The notes beneath the pieces were generated by a model. The model was not told where the DNA came from. It did not search any database and saw only the letters and a list, made by a program, of their open reading frames with translations. A stretch of 64,000 nucleotides of DNA from JAXMAO01 sp046350375. Lineage in GTDB: Bacteria; Planctomycetota; Phycisphaerae; UBA1845; UTPLA1. The DNA is taken from NCBI GenBank assembly GCA_046350375.1, contig JAXMAO010000001.1:124001-188000 (forward strand), in the 5' to 3' direction. The stretch's first letter is position 1; every line of letters begins with the position of its first letter. The position numbers and the translations under genes were made by a program. Below are positions 14,316 through 29,022 of the stretch, one piece after another.

Positions 14316-16148
14316 TTATTTTCCGACGATGGCCTCGTACTCGGCCAGGTTTCGCTCGTAGTGGGCGACGCTGTCGTTCAGTCCGCCGGGGCGGTTGCGG
14401 GCCGGCCACAGCCGCCGGTGGTCGGCGATGATGCGGCGCATCTCGGCGGCGGCCGCGCGGGCCTCGGCGGGGCGGAGCGGAGCGCCGCGGCGCATGATCG
14501 CGGCGCGGCGCAGGGCATGCTGCAGGACGCGGAGCGTGGCGCGCAGCTCGGCCTGCACGAGCGCGGCGGCGGCTGAGTCGGCAGGTGGTCGGGCGGCCTG
14601 TCGCGCGACCTTGGCGAGCCTGCCGCGCAGAGTGGCGATCCAACGCGGCGTGAGCTTGGCGACGGCGCGGCGATCAGTCAGCGGGGCCTGCATCAAAGCG
14701 AACAGAATGGTCTTGTTGCGGAGCGTCAGCCCGGCACCGCGGCACAGATCGCTTAGCGCAATCCATGCCGAGGCGGCGCGGCCGGTGGGGTCGTCAAACC
14801 CCCACAGCGACGCGGCGGCGACCAGGTCGAGGGCGTCGAGCGCGGCCCCGTTCCAGCCGGCGGCGGCGGCGAAGACGATCGGCGGCAGGCTGACGGGCCA
14901 GTGCTGGCGGTGGCCGAAGTCGCCCCAGTCGGTCAGCAGCAGTCCGGCGGCGCGGCGGGCGGCGCGGGCCGCGGCGCGGATGTTGTCGCGGGCGTTGCTC
15001 CAGCGGCCGGCAAAGCTGCACCAGCTCGACGTGCCGGGGCAGGCGAGCCACTGAAATCCGGCCCGGCGGTGGGCAGCGCCGCGGCGGGCGAAGGGGTGAT
15101 CGGCCTCGTAGCCCCACTCGCACAGGACCAGGTCGCGCGGCAGGCGGCGACGCAGCTCGGGGTGGTCGGCAATCATGTCGGCCCATATATGCACCGGGCC
15201 GGTGCCGCGACGGCGGAGGTGGGCGTGCAGGCGGCGGACGTAGCCTGCGAAGACGGCGGCCCGGCCGCGGCGGGCGCAGGCGGCTGCGCTGCGACCCTGT
15301 CCGAGTTCGAACGGTTCGTCGCAGCCGATGTGGATGGCGCGGCTGGAGAAGTTGGGCAGCAGCTCGTCGAGCAGTTGGCGGGCGAGGGCGCGGCTGCGCG
15401 GGTCGATGGGGCAGAGCGTTGCGCGAGTGGTGCGGAGGTCTCCGAAGGGCGATCGCCACGGGCCGGTGGCCTCGGCGAGCGGGGCGTAGCGCGGATGGCG
15501 CAGCCATCGTTCCATGTGGCCAAGGGTGTTCTGGTTGGCGACCAGCTCGATGCCGCGGCGGCGGCAGTGGGCATCGAGCCGGCGGATCTGTGCGGCGGTC
15601 AGCGGCGACGCGCGGCGCCAGACGGCGCGGTGGCGGCGGTAGGCGAAGGTGTGCTCGGTGTAGAGCTGCAACTGGTTGTACTTGAGCGCGGCGAGCCGGT
15701 CGACGCGCGCGAACAGTTCGCGCTGCGTGGGCACCTTGTCGCGGCTGATGTCGAGCATGAAGCCGCGCCGCGGCGTGTCGGGCCAATCGGTGATGTCGCA
15801 GCAGGGAATGCGGCCGGCGTGAAGGATGACGAGCTGGCGGAGCGTGGCGGCGGCGTGGCGGACGCCGGCGGGCGCGGTGGCAGTGAGGGTGATGTGCCGC
15901 GGTTCGACGCACAGGCGATAGCCCTGCGGGCCGAGGCGGCGGTCGCGGCCGGCGGCGACGATGATCGGCAGCGGGGCGGCACGGCCGGCGGTGCGGGCCG
16001 CGGGCAGGTGAAGCAGCAGGGCGCGCAGTCCGTGCGGGCCGAGGCGTGGCGGGCAACAGAGGCGCAGGCGACCCGTCCATGTGCAGACGCCAGGTCGCGG
16101 GCGGACGCGCTGGGGGATGGGTGCGAGGCAGTGAGTCTTCAGGCGCAC
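14316..16148 (-). CDS. Glycoside hydrolase family 20 (beta-N-acetylhexosaminidase-like)
   Basis: A 610-residue enzyme starting at GTG 16148. Near residue 127 the TIM barrel begins with RGFMLDISRDKVPT. The GH20 catalytic Asp-Glu pair is in IHIGCDEPFELG at about residues 277-278. LCEWGYEADHPF and a Trp-rich LLLTDWGDFGH near residue 400 fit the sugar pocket. GH20 enzymes remove terminal N-acetylhexosamines by substrate-assisted catalysis with the Asp-Glu pair. An N-terminal GH20b-like domain (residues about 50-120) is present. No clear signal peptide is seen, so it is probably cytoplasmic or has another start. The rest of the protein is Arg/Ala-rich and helical. Convergent with the anti-sigma gene (23 bp apart). 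Confidence 0.85.
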   Translation of the reverse strand: MRLKTHCLAPIPQRVRPRPGVCTWTGRLRLCCPPRLGPHGLRALLLHLPAARTAGRAAPLPIIVAAGRDRRLGPQGYRLCVEPRHITLTATAPAGVRHAAATLRQLVILHAGRIPCCDITDWPDTPRRGFMLDISRDKVPTQRELFARVDRLAALKYNQLQLYTEHTFAYRRHRAVWRRASPLTAAQIRRLDAHCRRRGIELVANQNTLGHMERWLRHPRYAPLAEATGPWRSPFGDLRTTRATLCPIDPRSRALARQLLDELLPNFSSRAIHIGCDEPFELGQGRSAAACARRGRAAVFAGYVRRLHAHLRRRGTGPVHIWADMIADHPELRRRLPRDLVLCEWGYEADHPFARRGAAHRRAGFQWLACPGTSSWCSFAGRWSNARDNIRAAARAARRAAGLLLTDWGDFGHRQHWPVSLPPIVFAAAAGWNGAALDALDLVAAASLWGFDDPTGRAASAWIALSDLCRGAGLTLRNKTILFALMQAPLTDRRAVAKLTPRWIATLRGRLAKVARQAARPPADSAAAALVQAELRATLRVLQHALRRAAIMRRGAPLRPAEARAAAAEMRRIIADHRRLWPARNRPGGLNDSVAHYERNLAEYEAIVGK

Positions 16149-16244
16149 GGGCGGAGTCTATCGGCAATTCGGGCGCACGCAGGCGAGGGGGCGCGACAGG
16201 CGGACGGGAATTGGGCGCGGCCGTGCGACGCGGCGGCGCGCGGA

Positions 16245-17819
<1,575 letters not shown>

Positions 17820-17894
17820 GGAAATCGCTTGGTCCCGCGCCGGCTCGCAGCCGTCGACCGCGGGCAAAGGCGCGCGATCGGCCGGAAGCGTTGG

Positions 17895-17924
17895 ATTGTA
17901 TCGCCTTCGTCCGGCCCGGGTCAA
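17895..17924 (-). promoter_or_regulatory. Sigma70-type promoter of the glycosyltransferase gene
   Basis: Minus strand: TTGACC (17924-17919), 18-bp spacer, TACAAT (17900-17895). A second TTGACA lies just upstream. The predicted leader is about 70 nt. Confidence 0.6.
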
Positions 17925-18014
17925 CAATGTCAATTATTGGTCGTGAAACGAGTTAGGTGACGTGGGGCGCGATCGGCGCGGGCGGGCCGGGGCGAGAATT
18001 CGCAGGAGCGATTC

Positions 18015-18629
18015 TCACCCCTTGGCGGTGGCCTGTTCGGCGGCGATGGCAATTCGGACCAGGGTGGCCACGTTGTTGGCCTCGAGCTTCTGGTAGAGCC
18101 GGGCGCGGTGAGCCTCGATGGTCTTCTCGGAAAGGCCGAGCTGGGTGGCAATTTCCTTGTTGGCCAGGCCGGCGGCGATGTGACCGAGGATTTCGCGTTC
18201 GCGGGCCGAGAGGGTTTCGATGCGTTCGAGCAGGGCCGAGCGGCGCGATTCTTCGTCGCGCTGGCGGGAATTGTGGGCCAGGGCGCGATGGATGCAGTCG
18301 AGCAGGACCTGGTCGTTGTAGGGCTTTTCGATGAAATCGAAGGCGCCGTTCTTCATGGCGCGGACGGCCATGGCGACGTCGGCGTGGCCGGTGAGAAAGA
18401 CGATCGGCGCCAGGCAGTTCAGTTCGGCGAGCTTGGTTTGCAGTTCGAGGCCGCTGATGCCGGGCATGCGGACGTCGAGCAGGATGCAGGCGGCGTCGTT
18501 GGGGTTGAAGCCGCGCAGGAAGTCGGCGGCGGTTTCAAAACCCTTGGCGGTCAGCTCGACCGATGCGATGAGGTATTCGAGCGAAGTGCGCACTGCGGCA
18601 TCGTCGTCGACGATGTAAACGGTGGACAT
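18015..18629 (-). CDS. FixJ-family response regulator
   Basis: A 204-residue two-domain regulator. The receiver domain has the acidic pocket at DDD (8-10), phospho-acceptor Asp52 in LLDVRMPG, Thr in FLTGH and Lys in EKPY. The C-terminal LuxR-type HTH (from LSAREREILGHIAAGLANKEIA, residues about 140-200) has the conserved SEKTIEAHRARLYQKL. The family is paired with membrane or soluble PAS kinases of the FixL type. The gene lies downstream of a FixL-like multi-PAS kinase (18792-23171) on the same strand, making that kinase the likely phosphate donor. It probably also has its own promoter at 18691-18719. Confidence 0.92.
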   Translation of the reverse strand: MSTVYIVDDDAAVRTSLEYLIASVELTAKGFETAADFLRGFNPNDAACILLDVRMPGISGLELQTKLAELNCLAPIVFLTGHADVAMAVRAMKNGAFDFIEKPYNDQVLLDCIHRALAHNSRQRDEESRRSALLERIETLSAREREILGHIAAGLANKEIATQLGLSEKTIEAHRARLYQKLEANNVATLVRIAIAAEQATAKG

Positions 18630-18690
18630 CCCAAGGCCCCTGGTCTGCCGCTCAGGCTCGCGAATCGGCCGACTCCCATCCGAATGGGCA

Positions 18691-18719
18691 AGCGTAGCAC
18701 TGGTTGCCGCGCGTCACAA
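18691..18719 (-). promoter_or_regulatory. Candidate promoter of the FixJ-like regulator
   Basis: Minus strand: TTGTGA (18719-18714), 17-bp spacer, TACGCT (18696-18691), about 60 bp upstream of the ATG at 18629. A moderate match. Confidence 0.4.
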
Positions 18720-18791
18720 CGAGGCGCGGGGTGTGAAATTGCGCAAATCTTCGGAATCGCTGCGTCAGCACAGCGCGCTGAGGCCGAAGGA

Positions 18792-21700
18792 TCACCCGAT
18801 CACCATGCGTGCTGGCATGGACAGGACTACGGTCGTTCCCTCACTACCGGTTCGCTCGACGGCGATTTTACCGCCGTGAGACTCGCTGATGGCCTGGCAG
18901 ATCCACAGTCCCAGCCCCATGCCGTCGGGCTTGTTGGTGTGGAAGGGTTTGAAGAGATTCTGGAGCAATTCGGGGGGCATCCCTGGGCCGAGGTCGGTGA
19001 CGCGAATCTCGACCCCGCGCCCCGCGGCGCGCGTATCGACGCGCACGGCGCGGCGCGGCTCGGACATTTCCTGGGCCGATTCGATGGCGTTGCGCAGCAC
19101 GTTGACGATCGACTGCATGATCTGCACCGAATCGCCGAGCACCAGCGGGAGGGCGTCGGCCAGCTCAAGGGTCAGCGCGACGCTGCGCTGGCGGGCCTCG
19201 AGCTCGACGAGGCGCACGGCGTCGCGGACGACGGCGTTGAGATCGACATTGGCGTGGACCTGTTCGCCTTTGCGGACGAAGCCGCGGATGCGGCGGATGA
19301 TCTCACCCGACCGCTCGGCCTGGCGGGCGATCTCCTGCATGGCGACGAAGGTCTCGTCGATGCGCGATGAGCCGGACGCGATGCGCCGCGCCGCGCCCCG
19401 CGCGAAGTTGGCGATGGCGGCCAGCGGCTGATTCAGCTCGTGGGCCAGCGCCGAGGCCATCAGGCCGAGCGTCGTCAGGCGGCCGGCGTGGGCGAGCTCG
19501 CGCTGCAGCGTCTGGACATGTTCCTCGGCGCGGCGCAGCTCGGTGATGTCGCGGATGATGCTCACGGAGCCGAGCGGTTTTCCGGCCGCGTCGCGGACGG
19601 GTCGGCTGACGCAGTCGCCCAGAAAAGTCGCGCCATCATGCCGGCGGCAATGGACCTCGCGCCGCTGACCGTCGAGCGGCTGCGGTTCGCCGCCGTTCCC
19701 GCGGTGGGGAGCCGCGCGGCCGCGCGGGTCGACGAACAGCTCGCGGGCGGCCTGGCCGGCGAACTGATCGGCGGACAGCCCGAACAGCTCGCACATGGAG
19801 GGATTCACAAGCCGGACGCGCTCGTCGAGCGTGCCAAACATGACGCCGTCGGACAGGGCGTTGAAGATGGCCTGGAATTCGGCGGTGCTTCTGCTGAGTT
19901 CGGCATTGGCGCGCTGCAGCTCGGCGGTGCGGTCGCGGACGCGCGATTCGAGGGCGTCGCGCGCCTCGCGCAGTTCCTGTTCGATGTGCTTCGAGGCAGT
20001 CACGTTGCTGGCGGTCAGCGCGACGCCGTCGTCCAGCGGTGCAACCTGGTAGCGGAGCCAGTCGGCCTGGACGCCCCAGCCGGAGACGTCGGCCTCTGCG
20101 GCACAGGGGGCGGACGATTCGGCGACGCGGGCGCAGATGGCGATGATTTCGGCTGGCTGCGGGGCGGGGATCAGGCTGCCAAGCCGCTGACCGATGAGCG
20201 CGGCCGGCTCGCGGCCGAACAGGGCGCCGCCGTTCTGGTTGGCGTACTCGATGCGGAAGTCGGAGATCTGGCCGCGGGCGTCGCGTTCGGCGCGCAGGAT
20301 GTAGAAGGCGTCGAGGCTGCTCTCGGCGGCGGCGTGGAAGCGGCGTTGCAGTTCCTGCTGGGCGCGGAGGGCGGCGTTGCGCTCGGTGACGTCGCGGACG
20401 GCGATCTGCACGGCGGGCGTGCCCTGGTAGTCGCACGCGGTTCCGATGGTCTCGCTCTCGAACTGTGTGCCGTCAAAGCGGAGCAGCGGCTGGCTGATGA
20501 TGGGAGTGGCGCTCGACTCGCCACGGCGGAGCCTGCCGATGCGCTCCTGGACGCCGGCGCGGAAATCGGGATGGACGATGTCCATGACGGGTCGGCCGAC
20601 GATGGCATCGGCGCTTGGGGCACGGAGCATGTAGGCGGCGGCCGGATTGGCATACAGGAATCGTTCCCCGTCGTGGAGGATGAGGCCGTCCTGTGTGTTT
20701 TCGACCAGGGCGCGGTAGCGGGCCTCGGAGCGCTGGAGGGCCTCGGCGTCGGCCTTGGAGCGCGAGATGTCTTCGACGACGCTGATGAAGTATTCGGGCA
20801 CGGTGGCCGTGGCGGCGACGCGGGTGACCGACAGCCGCGCCCAGACGACGCGGCCGGTGCAGTGGTAGTAGCGTTTCTCGATGGAGTAGGAGCCGAACTC
20901 GCCGCGCTTGGCGCGATTGAAGTAGTCGAGGCTGACAGGCAGGTCGTCGGCGTAGGTGATGTCGGGGAAGGCCCTGCGCAGGAGCTCTGCGCGCTCGTAG
21001 CCGAGGATGTCGCAGAGTTTCTGGTTGGCGCGCAGCAGCCGGCCGTCGGCGGCGACCTGCGCAATGCCGACGCCGGCCATGTCGAACACGGAACGGAACA
21101 GCGACTCGCTGGCGCGCAGCTCTCGGGCGGAGCGGGTGCGTTCGATGGCGAGGCTGGTGAGGTGGCGTGCGTGATCGATGAGGGTTTGTTCGGCGTTGGT
21201 CGGCGTGCGCGGCTCGTGGTAGTACATGGCGAAGGTGCCGAGCACGCGTCCGTCGGCGCCGAGAATCGGGGTGGACCAGCAGGCGCGCAGACCATGTTTG
21301 CGGGCCAGCGGCCGGAACGCATCCCAGCGCGGGTCGGTCTCGATGTCGCGGACGATGACGATCTTTCCGCTGTGGGCGGCGGATCCGCAGCAGCCGACGT
21401 TCGGGCCGATGACGACACCGTCGATCGCGGCGTTGTATTCCTCGGGCAGGCCGGGCGCGGCGCCGTGACGCAGTCGCCGGCCCTCGTCGTCGACCAGAAG
21501 GATGGAGCCGATCATCCCGTCGATCTGGGATTCGATGCTGCGGACGACGACGTGGAGGATTTCGCGCAGGTCGCGGTCGGAGACGATCATGTCGAGCACG
21601 CGCCGCTCGTGTTCGAGGCGGCGCTCGAGGCGGACCTGCTGCGTGACGTCGCGCGCGTTGAGCACGATGGCCTGGAGCAGCGGGTTGGCGAGCTGGTTGA

Positions 21701-23171
21701 CGGCGACCGTTTCGACCCAGCGCTCGCGCGCAGGTCGGTCGGCCATGCGGTGGCGCAGAACGTGCGGTCCGCTGGACGCGGCGGCGCCGGCGATGAGCTC
21801 GCGATACGCGGGGGCGTCATCGGGCGGGACGAGGTCGGCCGGATCAAGCGCGTTCAGCTCGAAGGATTCGCGACCCATGACGCGCGCAAAGGCCGCGGAG
21901 CAGAAGGTCAGGCGGCGTTCGGCGCCAAGCAGCGCGATGCCGTCGTGCGCGTGTTCGACCAGCGCGCGGAGACGTTCGTCACTGCGGCGGCGGTCCAGCT
22001 CGGCGCTGCGCCGGCCGCGGATGCTGAGCAGCAGGCCGACGATGATGGCCGCCTCGAGCGCGACCAGTACGGCGCCCGCAGCGAAGTAGGGGAGGAGTTC
22101 GCGCCAGCGCGGCCGCTCAAGCAGGCGGACTTCGGCGCCGGGCGGCAGGTTGGCCCGGCTGATGTGCCAGCGCTCCAGGGCCGATCCGTTGAGAACGACC
22201 GGATTGCCGGGGTGTTTCGCGATCGGGATGTGCCGCGGGTCTTCGCCGCGCAGCACGCGGACCGCCAGCGCGCCGGCCTGCCGGCCGAGATGGGACGCGC
22301 CCGTGACGCAGCCGCCGACAGCGCCGTCGCGCAGCTGAGTGTCGTAGAGGCAGAAGACGGGAGCGGAGGCGCGCTGGGCGAGCGGGGCCATCCAGGCCTC
22401 CTGCCGCGCGGGAGAGCGACCGGAGACGTCGTAGTAATTGAGAATGAGCACGGCGGCGTCGGCGGGCAGCGCCGCGCCGCGCGCGAACAGCGTCTTCAGC
22501 TCCAGGTTGTCCCACCACTCGACCCGGGCCCGGCCGGCGAGCGGTTGCAGCTGCGCTTCTGCCAGCGCGCGCAGCCGCGCACCGGAGGCGAGGGCGGAGG
22601 TGGAGACCACGACGATCCGGCGCGTCTGGGGTCGCAGGCGGAGGATCAGCTCGGCCGTACCGGCGACGTCGATCGTCTCCACCACGCCGGTGATCGGGCG
22701 GCCGGTGAACGCGGCCTCATCGATCGGCGGTACGACGGCGGAGAAGACCCACGGTACGCCGGGCGCGAAGGATTCGCCGTACTTGACGAGAAACTGGAAG
22801 GCGGGTGTGTCGGTGGTGACGATCAGTTGCAGCGTGCCGGGCGGATAGCGGCGGCGATAAATATCGAGCAGGCTGGCTTCCTGAAACTGGTCGAGGGGAT
22901 GCTCGAACGTGCCCATGAACTCGAGGTAGAGGTAGGTCGGGCAGTCGCTGGCGGCCGACAACTCGCGGCGAATGGCGGCGTCCTGCTCGATGGTGTAGTT
23001 GGCGGTCGGCGAGTAGGAGTGCAGCAGCAGCACATTGCGGAACCCGGTCGTTTCGCCGCGCGCTGTCACGGCCGCCAGCAGGACGGCGAGCCCGGCCCAG
23101 CCGGCCGGGCGCGGCCGCCAGGAGGCGTCGCAGTGAATGAACGAGATCGATTCAGGACGAGGACGTGACAT
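18792..23171 (-). CDS. Multi-PAS/GAF sensor histidine kinase with periplasmic binding-protein-like sensor
   Basis: A 1459-residue kinase. Domains in order: a signal or anchor segment; a periplasmic ABC-substrate-binding-like domain (about 40-340, starting NVLLLHSYSPTANYTIEQD); a membrane helix (about 365-388, AAGAVLVALEAAIIVGLLLS); PAS (about 400-515); GAF (about 530-690, with HARHLTSLAIERT at its end); four further PAS segments (about 700-1210, one containing the coiled stretch ELREARDALESRVRDRTAEL); HisKA with the phospho-acceptor near His1244 in SALAHELNQPLAA; and HATPase with DLGPGMPPELL and GMGLGLWICQ. The HisKA is of the FixL/ThiA type with ELNQPLAAI. The FixJ-like regulator gene follows. 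The ligand is unknown. Confidence 0.9.
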   Translation of the reverse strand: MSRPRPESISFIHCDASWRPRPAGWAGLAVLLAAVTARGETTGFRNVLLLHSYSPTANYTIEQDAAIRRELSAASDCPTYLYLEFMGTFEHPLDQFQEASLLDIYRRRYPPGTLQLIVTTDTPAFQFLVKYGESFAPGVPWVFSAVVPPIDEAAFTGRPITGVVETIDVAGTAELILRLRPQTRRIVVVSTSALASGARLRALAEAQLQPLAGRARVEWWDNLELKTLFARGAALPADAAVLILNYYDVSGRSPARQEAWMAPLAQRASAPVFCLYDTQLRDGAVGGCVTGASHLGRQAGALAVRVLRGEDPRHIPIAKHPGNPVVLNGSALERWHISRANLPPGAEVRLLERPRWRELLPYFAAGAVLVALEAAIIVGLLLSIRGRRSAELDRRRSDERLRALVEHAHDGIALLGAERRLTFCSAAFARVMGRESFELNALDPADLVPPDDAPAYRELIAGAAASSGPHVLRHRMADRPARERWVETVAVNQLANPLLQAIVLNARDVTQQVRLERRLEHERRVLDMIVSDRDLREILHVVVRSIESQIDGMIGSILLVDDEGRRLRHGAAPGLPEEYNAAIDGVVIGPNVGCCGSAAHSGKIVIVRDIETDPRWDAFRPLARKHGLRACWSTPILGADGRVLGTFAMYYHEPRTPTNAEQTLIDHARHLTSLAIERTRSARELRASESLFRSVFDMAGVGIAQVAADGRLLRANQKLCDILGYERAELLRRAFPDITYADDLPVSLDYFNRAKRGEFGSYSIEKRYYHCTGRVVWARLSVTRVAATATVPEYFISVVEDISRSKADAEALQRSEARYRALVENTQDGLILHDGERFLYANPAAAYMLRAPSADAIVGRPVMDIVHPDFRAGVQERIGRLRRGESSATPIISQPLLRFDGTQFESETIGTACDYQGTPAVQIAVRDVTERNAALRAQQELQRRFHAAAESSLDAFYILRAERDARGQISDFRIEYANQNGGALFGREPAALIGQRLGSLIPAPQPAEIIAICARVAESSAPCAAEADVSGWGVQADWLRYQVAPLDDGVALTASNVTASKHIEQELREARDALESRVRDRTAELQRANAELSRSTAEFQAIFNALSDGVMFGTLDERVRLVNPSMCELFGLSADQFAGQAARELFVDPRGRAAPHRGNGGEPQPLDGQRREVHCRRHDGATFLGDCVSRPVRDAAGKPLGSVSIIRDITELRRAEEHVQTLQRELAHAGRLTTLGLMASALAHELNQPLAAIANFARGAARRIASGSSRIDETFVAMQEIARQAERSGEIIRRIRGFVRKGEQVHANVDLNAVVRDAVRLVELEARQRSVALTLELADALPLVLGDSVQIMQSIVNVLRNAIESAQEMSEPRRAVRVDTRAAGRGVEIRVTDLGPGMPPELLQNLFKPFHTNKPDGMGLGLWICQAISESHGGKIAVERTGSEGTTVVLSMPARMVIG

Positions 23172-23300
23172 GACGCAGGCCCCGACGGCGATCGCGCGGA
23201 TCGCCTGTGATTGGCGGGCGATTGTCCCTTGGCGACCGCGCTCACGCCATCGGGCGACGCTCGATTTACGGGGTTCGGTCGGCGTGGCGGAACCGGCGGG

Positions 23301-25280
<1,980 letters not shown>

Positions 25281-25505
25281 GACGGACCGGCCCTGCCTAT
25301 GGCCTGCGCGCCGCGGTCACGGTGTTCGCGGGAATCGCGCGGGCAGTGCACTAGCATCATCGACGCGCGGCCTGTGCCTGCTGAGTGATTCGTGGTCTGG
25401 CGGGAAGGTCAGCGCAGGAGCGCGCCTAGGGAAAACTCTGATGCAGTTCATAGAAGCTGACCGGGTCGTGTCGCAAGTGGCTGATCTTATTGGGAACCTT
25501 CCGGA

Positions 25506-27041
<1,536 letters not shown>

Positions 27042-27089
27042 GGGTGGGTATCGGGGGCGATGAAACCTCGTGCGCGGCGCGGCGGCCGG

Positions 27090-28199
27090 TCAGCGACCCT
27101 TGGCGAAAAACGTCTTGATACTATCGTAAATATCATCCTTGCTGTTCACGCGGCTGGTGATGACGCTCTCCAGGCCGTCGAGGTGCTCGTGGATGACGTT
27201 GATGAAATTCCCGCTGCCATAGGCGCTGGCGACCTGGCAGTAGCCGAACAGGTTGACGTGCGGCAGCAGCTGTTCTCGCAGGATGCGGCAGCATTCGCGC
27301 GAGTCGGTCTCGCTCGAGTTGTCGCCGTCTGAGAAGTGAAACAGGTAGATGTTCCATTCCTCGGGGCGGTAGTGCTGCTCCAGCAGTTGCTTGGCGAGCT
27401 TGAAGGCGCTCGAGATCTTCGTGCCGCCGTCCTCGCGCAGGCGGTAGAACGTGTCGCGGTCGACCTCCTGGGCCCGCACGTCGTGCACGATGTACCGGCT
27501 TTCGACGCCTTCATAGTTGCGCCGCAGCCAGGCGTCGATCCAGAAGGCCTCGAGCCGGACCAGCTCTTTCTGCTCGTCGCCCATCGAGCCGGAAACGTCC
27601 ATCATGTAGACGAGCACGGCGTTGGACTGCGGCTTGAGGACGGACTTCCAGCTTCGATAGCGCCGGTCGCGGCGGATGGGGACGATGCGCGGATTGTTCG
27701 GGTCGTAGGTGCCGCTCTGAATCTGCCGCTTGAGGGCGAAGCGGAAGGTGCGCTTGAAGTGGCGCAGCGACTCCGGGCCGCTCTGGCGCAGGCCGCTGTA
27801 GCGGTCGCGCCGCGTGGTGATGTTGTGCTTGCCCTTGGGCTCGATGCGCGGAAGGCGCAGCTCTTCGGCGAGGATGTCGGCCAGCTCGTCGAGCGAGACA
27901 TCGACCTCAAGGATGTGGGCGCCGGGCTGGGTGCCGCCGGGGCCGATGCCCTCGCCGTCGCCGCTGACCGGGTCGCCGACGCCGGCGTCTCCCGCCCCGA
28001 CGCCGCCGTCGCTGTTGTCGCCGTAGCGGAAGTGGGGCAGGTCGATTCCGCGGATGGGGATGCTGATGAGGTGCTTGCCTTCCTTGCCGATCAGTTCGCC
28101 GCGTGTCAGGAACTTGCGCAGGTCCTGGCGAATCTTGCCGCGGACGATCTGGCGGAAGCGCTGGTAGTCCTTCTCAATCGAGACCGGGTTGGGTCCCAT
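27090..28199 (-). CDS. YeaH/YhbH family (DUF444) protein with VWA-like domain
   Basis: A 369-residue protein. I chose ATG 28199 (MGPNPVSIEKDYQRF) because a GGGGGA ribosome site lies 5 nt upstream and a TATAAT at 28248-28243 puts the transcript start downstream of the next earlier ATG (28238). The N-terminus has the family block RFRQIVRGKIRQDLRKF and SIPIRG. The C-terminal half is a von Willebrand A-like fold with the metal-site motif MMDVSGSMG near residue 205, GGTKISSAFKLA, and HFSDGDN. A Gly/Asp-rich linker lies at residues about 60-90. DUF444 proteins work with SpoVR and PrkA kinase in stress or nitrogen-related signalling; the mechanism is unresolved. Confidence 0.9.
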   Translation of the reverse strand: MGPNPVSIEKDYQRFRQIVRGKIRQDLRKFLTRGELIGKEGKHLISIPIRGIDLPHFRYGDNSDGGVGAGDAGVGDPVSGDGEGIGPGGTQPGAHILEVDVSLDELADILAEELRLPRIEPKGKHNITTRRDRYSGLRQSGPESLRHFKRTFRFALKRQIQSGTYDPNNPRIVPIRRDRRYRSWKSVLKPQSNAVLVYMMDVSGSMGDEQKELVRLEAFWIDAWLRRNYEGVESRYIVHDVRAQEVDRDTFYRLREDGGTKISSAFKLAKQLLEQHYRPEEWNIYLFHFSDGDNSSETDSRECCRILREQLLPHVNLFGYCQVASAYGSGNFINVIHEHLDGLESVITSRVNSKDDIYDSIKTFFAKGR

Positions 28200-28242
28200 C
28201 GTTCCCCCGCGGTCGGCCACAGTGGGCTCGGGCTTCATGTGG

Positions 28243-28248
28243 ATTATA
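28243..28248 (-). promoter_or_regulatory. -10 box (TATAAT) for the YeaH-SpoVR pair
   Basis: A perfect TATAAT on the minus strand. The start of transcription would fall near 28236, giving about 37 nt of leader with a ribosome site before ATG 28199. No good -35 is visible. Confidence 0.4.
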
Positions 28249-28333
28249 TGGTACCCGTTCGACCCGCGGCGCGAACGGCACAACGGGTTCCTGGCGATGA
28301 TATCGGACAAGAACGCCGGCCGGCTCGCCTGGA

Positions 28334-28951
28334 TCAGTCGCCGCAGGCCCGCCCGGAGCACCACTGGTCGAACAGGCGGGCGACCAGCTCGAGCGGCAGG
28401 CCGACGACGTTTGAAAAGCTGCCGGCGATCGACTGGACGAAGGCGTCGCCGCGGGCCTGGATGCCGTAGGCGCCGGCCTTGCCCTCCCACTCGCCGGTGT
28501 CGAGATAGGCGGCGACCTGTGCGTCTGAAAGCTGCCGGAAGCCGATGGTGGTGATGTCGTGGCCCATGAGGCGGCGATTGCGGGCCGGATCGAACAAGGC
28601 CACGCCGGTCACGACGCGGTGCTCGGTGCCCGAGAGTCGGCGGAGCATCTGCTCGGCGTGGGCGCGGTCGCGCGGCTTGGAATAGACGTCGTCGCCGATG
28701 ACGGTGGTGGTGTCGGCCCCGAGGATGGTGGCAGCGGGGTGCTGCCGGGCGACGCTGGCGGCCTTGAAGAAGGCGATCGCCTCGGCGTAGGCGCCCGGGG
28801 TCATGTTGGCGTGGCGCGGCTCGGGCTCGATCAGCTCGTTGGCCTGAACGGTGAAGCGGTAGCCGGCCTCGCGCATGAGCGACAGGCGGCGCGGGCTGGA
28901 GGTGGCCAGGACGAGCGGATCGGGCTGAACGGGGCCGGCCATGCGGTGCAT
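28334..28951 (-). CDS. maf: Maf-family nucleoside triphosphate pyrophosphatase
   Basis: A 205-residue house-cleaning enzyme that hydrolyses non-canonical or modified NTPs to NMP and pyrophosphate. Motifs: LATSSPRRLSLM (nucleotide loop), LGADTTTVI, KPRDRAHAEQMLRRLSG, HRVVTGVAL, and GKAGAYGIQARGDAFV with GSFSNVVGLPLE at the C-terminus, all as in YhdE-type Maf. I took ATG 28951 (MHRMAGP), which has GGCGAG upstream. ATG 28942 would work as well, and a longer in-frame start at 29023 only adds a basic leader. Cytoplasmic. It lies upstream of the YeaH gene on the same strand (134 bp). Confidence 0.93.
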   Translation of the reverse strand: MHRMAGPVQPDPLVLATSSPRRLSLMREAGYRFTVQANELIEPEPRHANMTPGAYAEAIAFFKAASVARQHPAATILGADTTTVIGDDVYSKPRDRAHAEQMLRRLSGTEHRVVTGVALFDPARNRRLMGHDITTIGFRQLSDAQVAAYLDTGEWEGKAGAYGIQARGDAFVQSIAGSFSNVVGLPLELVARLFDQWCSGRACGD

Positions 28952-29022
28952 GATACTCGCCGGCGATCGGCGGCGGGAGGGGCGTCCGGCGCGGACCCCT
29001 GGGCGGCCTTCGGCTCGGAACA

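Noticed and set aside
13312..14643. 443-codon minus-strand frame opposite the anti-sigma factor
   Set aside because: Arg-rich shadow overlapping the ends of two supported genes.
19440..23168. Very long plus-strand open frame (1242 codons) opposite the multi-PAS kinase
   Set aside because: It mirrors the kinase gene; the composition is Gly/Val/Asp-rich as expected for the antisense of a GC-rich gene, and no domain appears.
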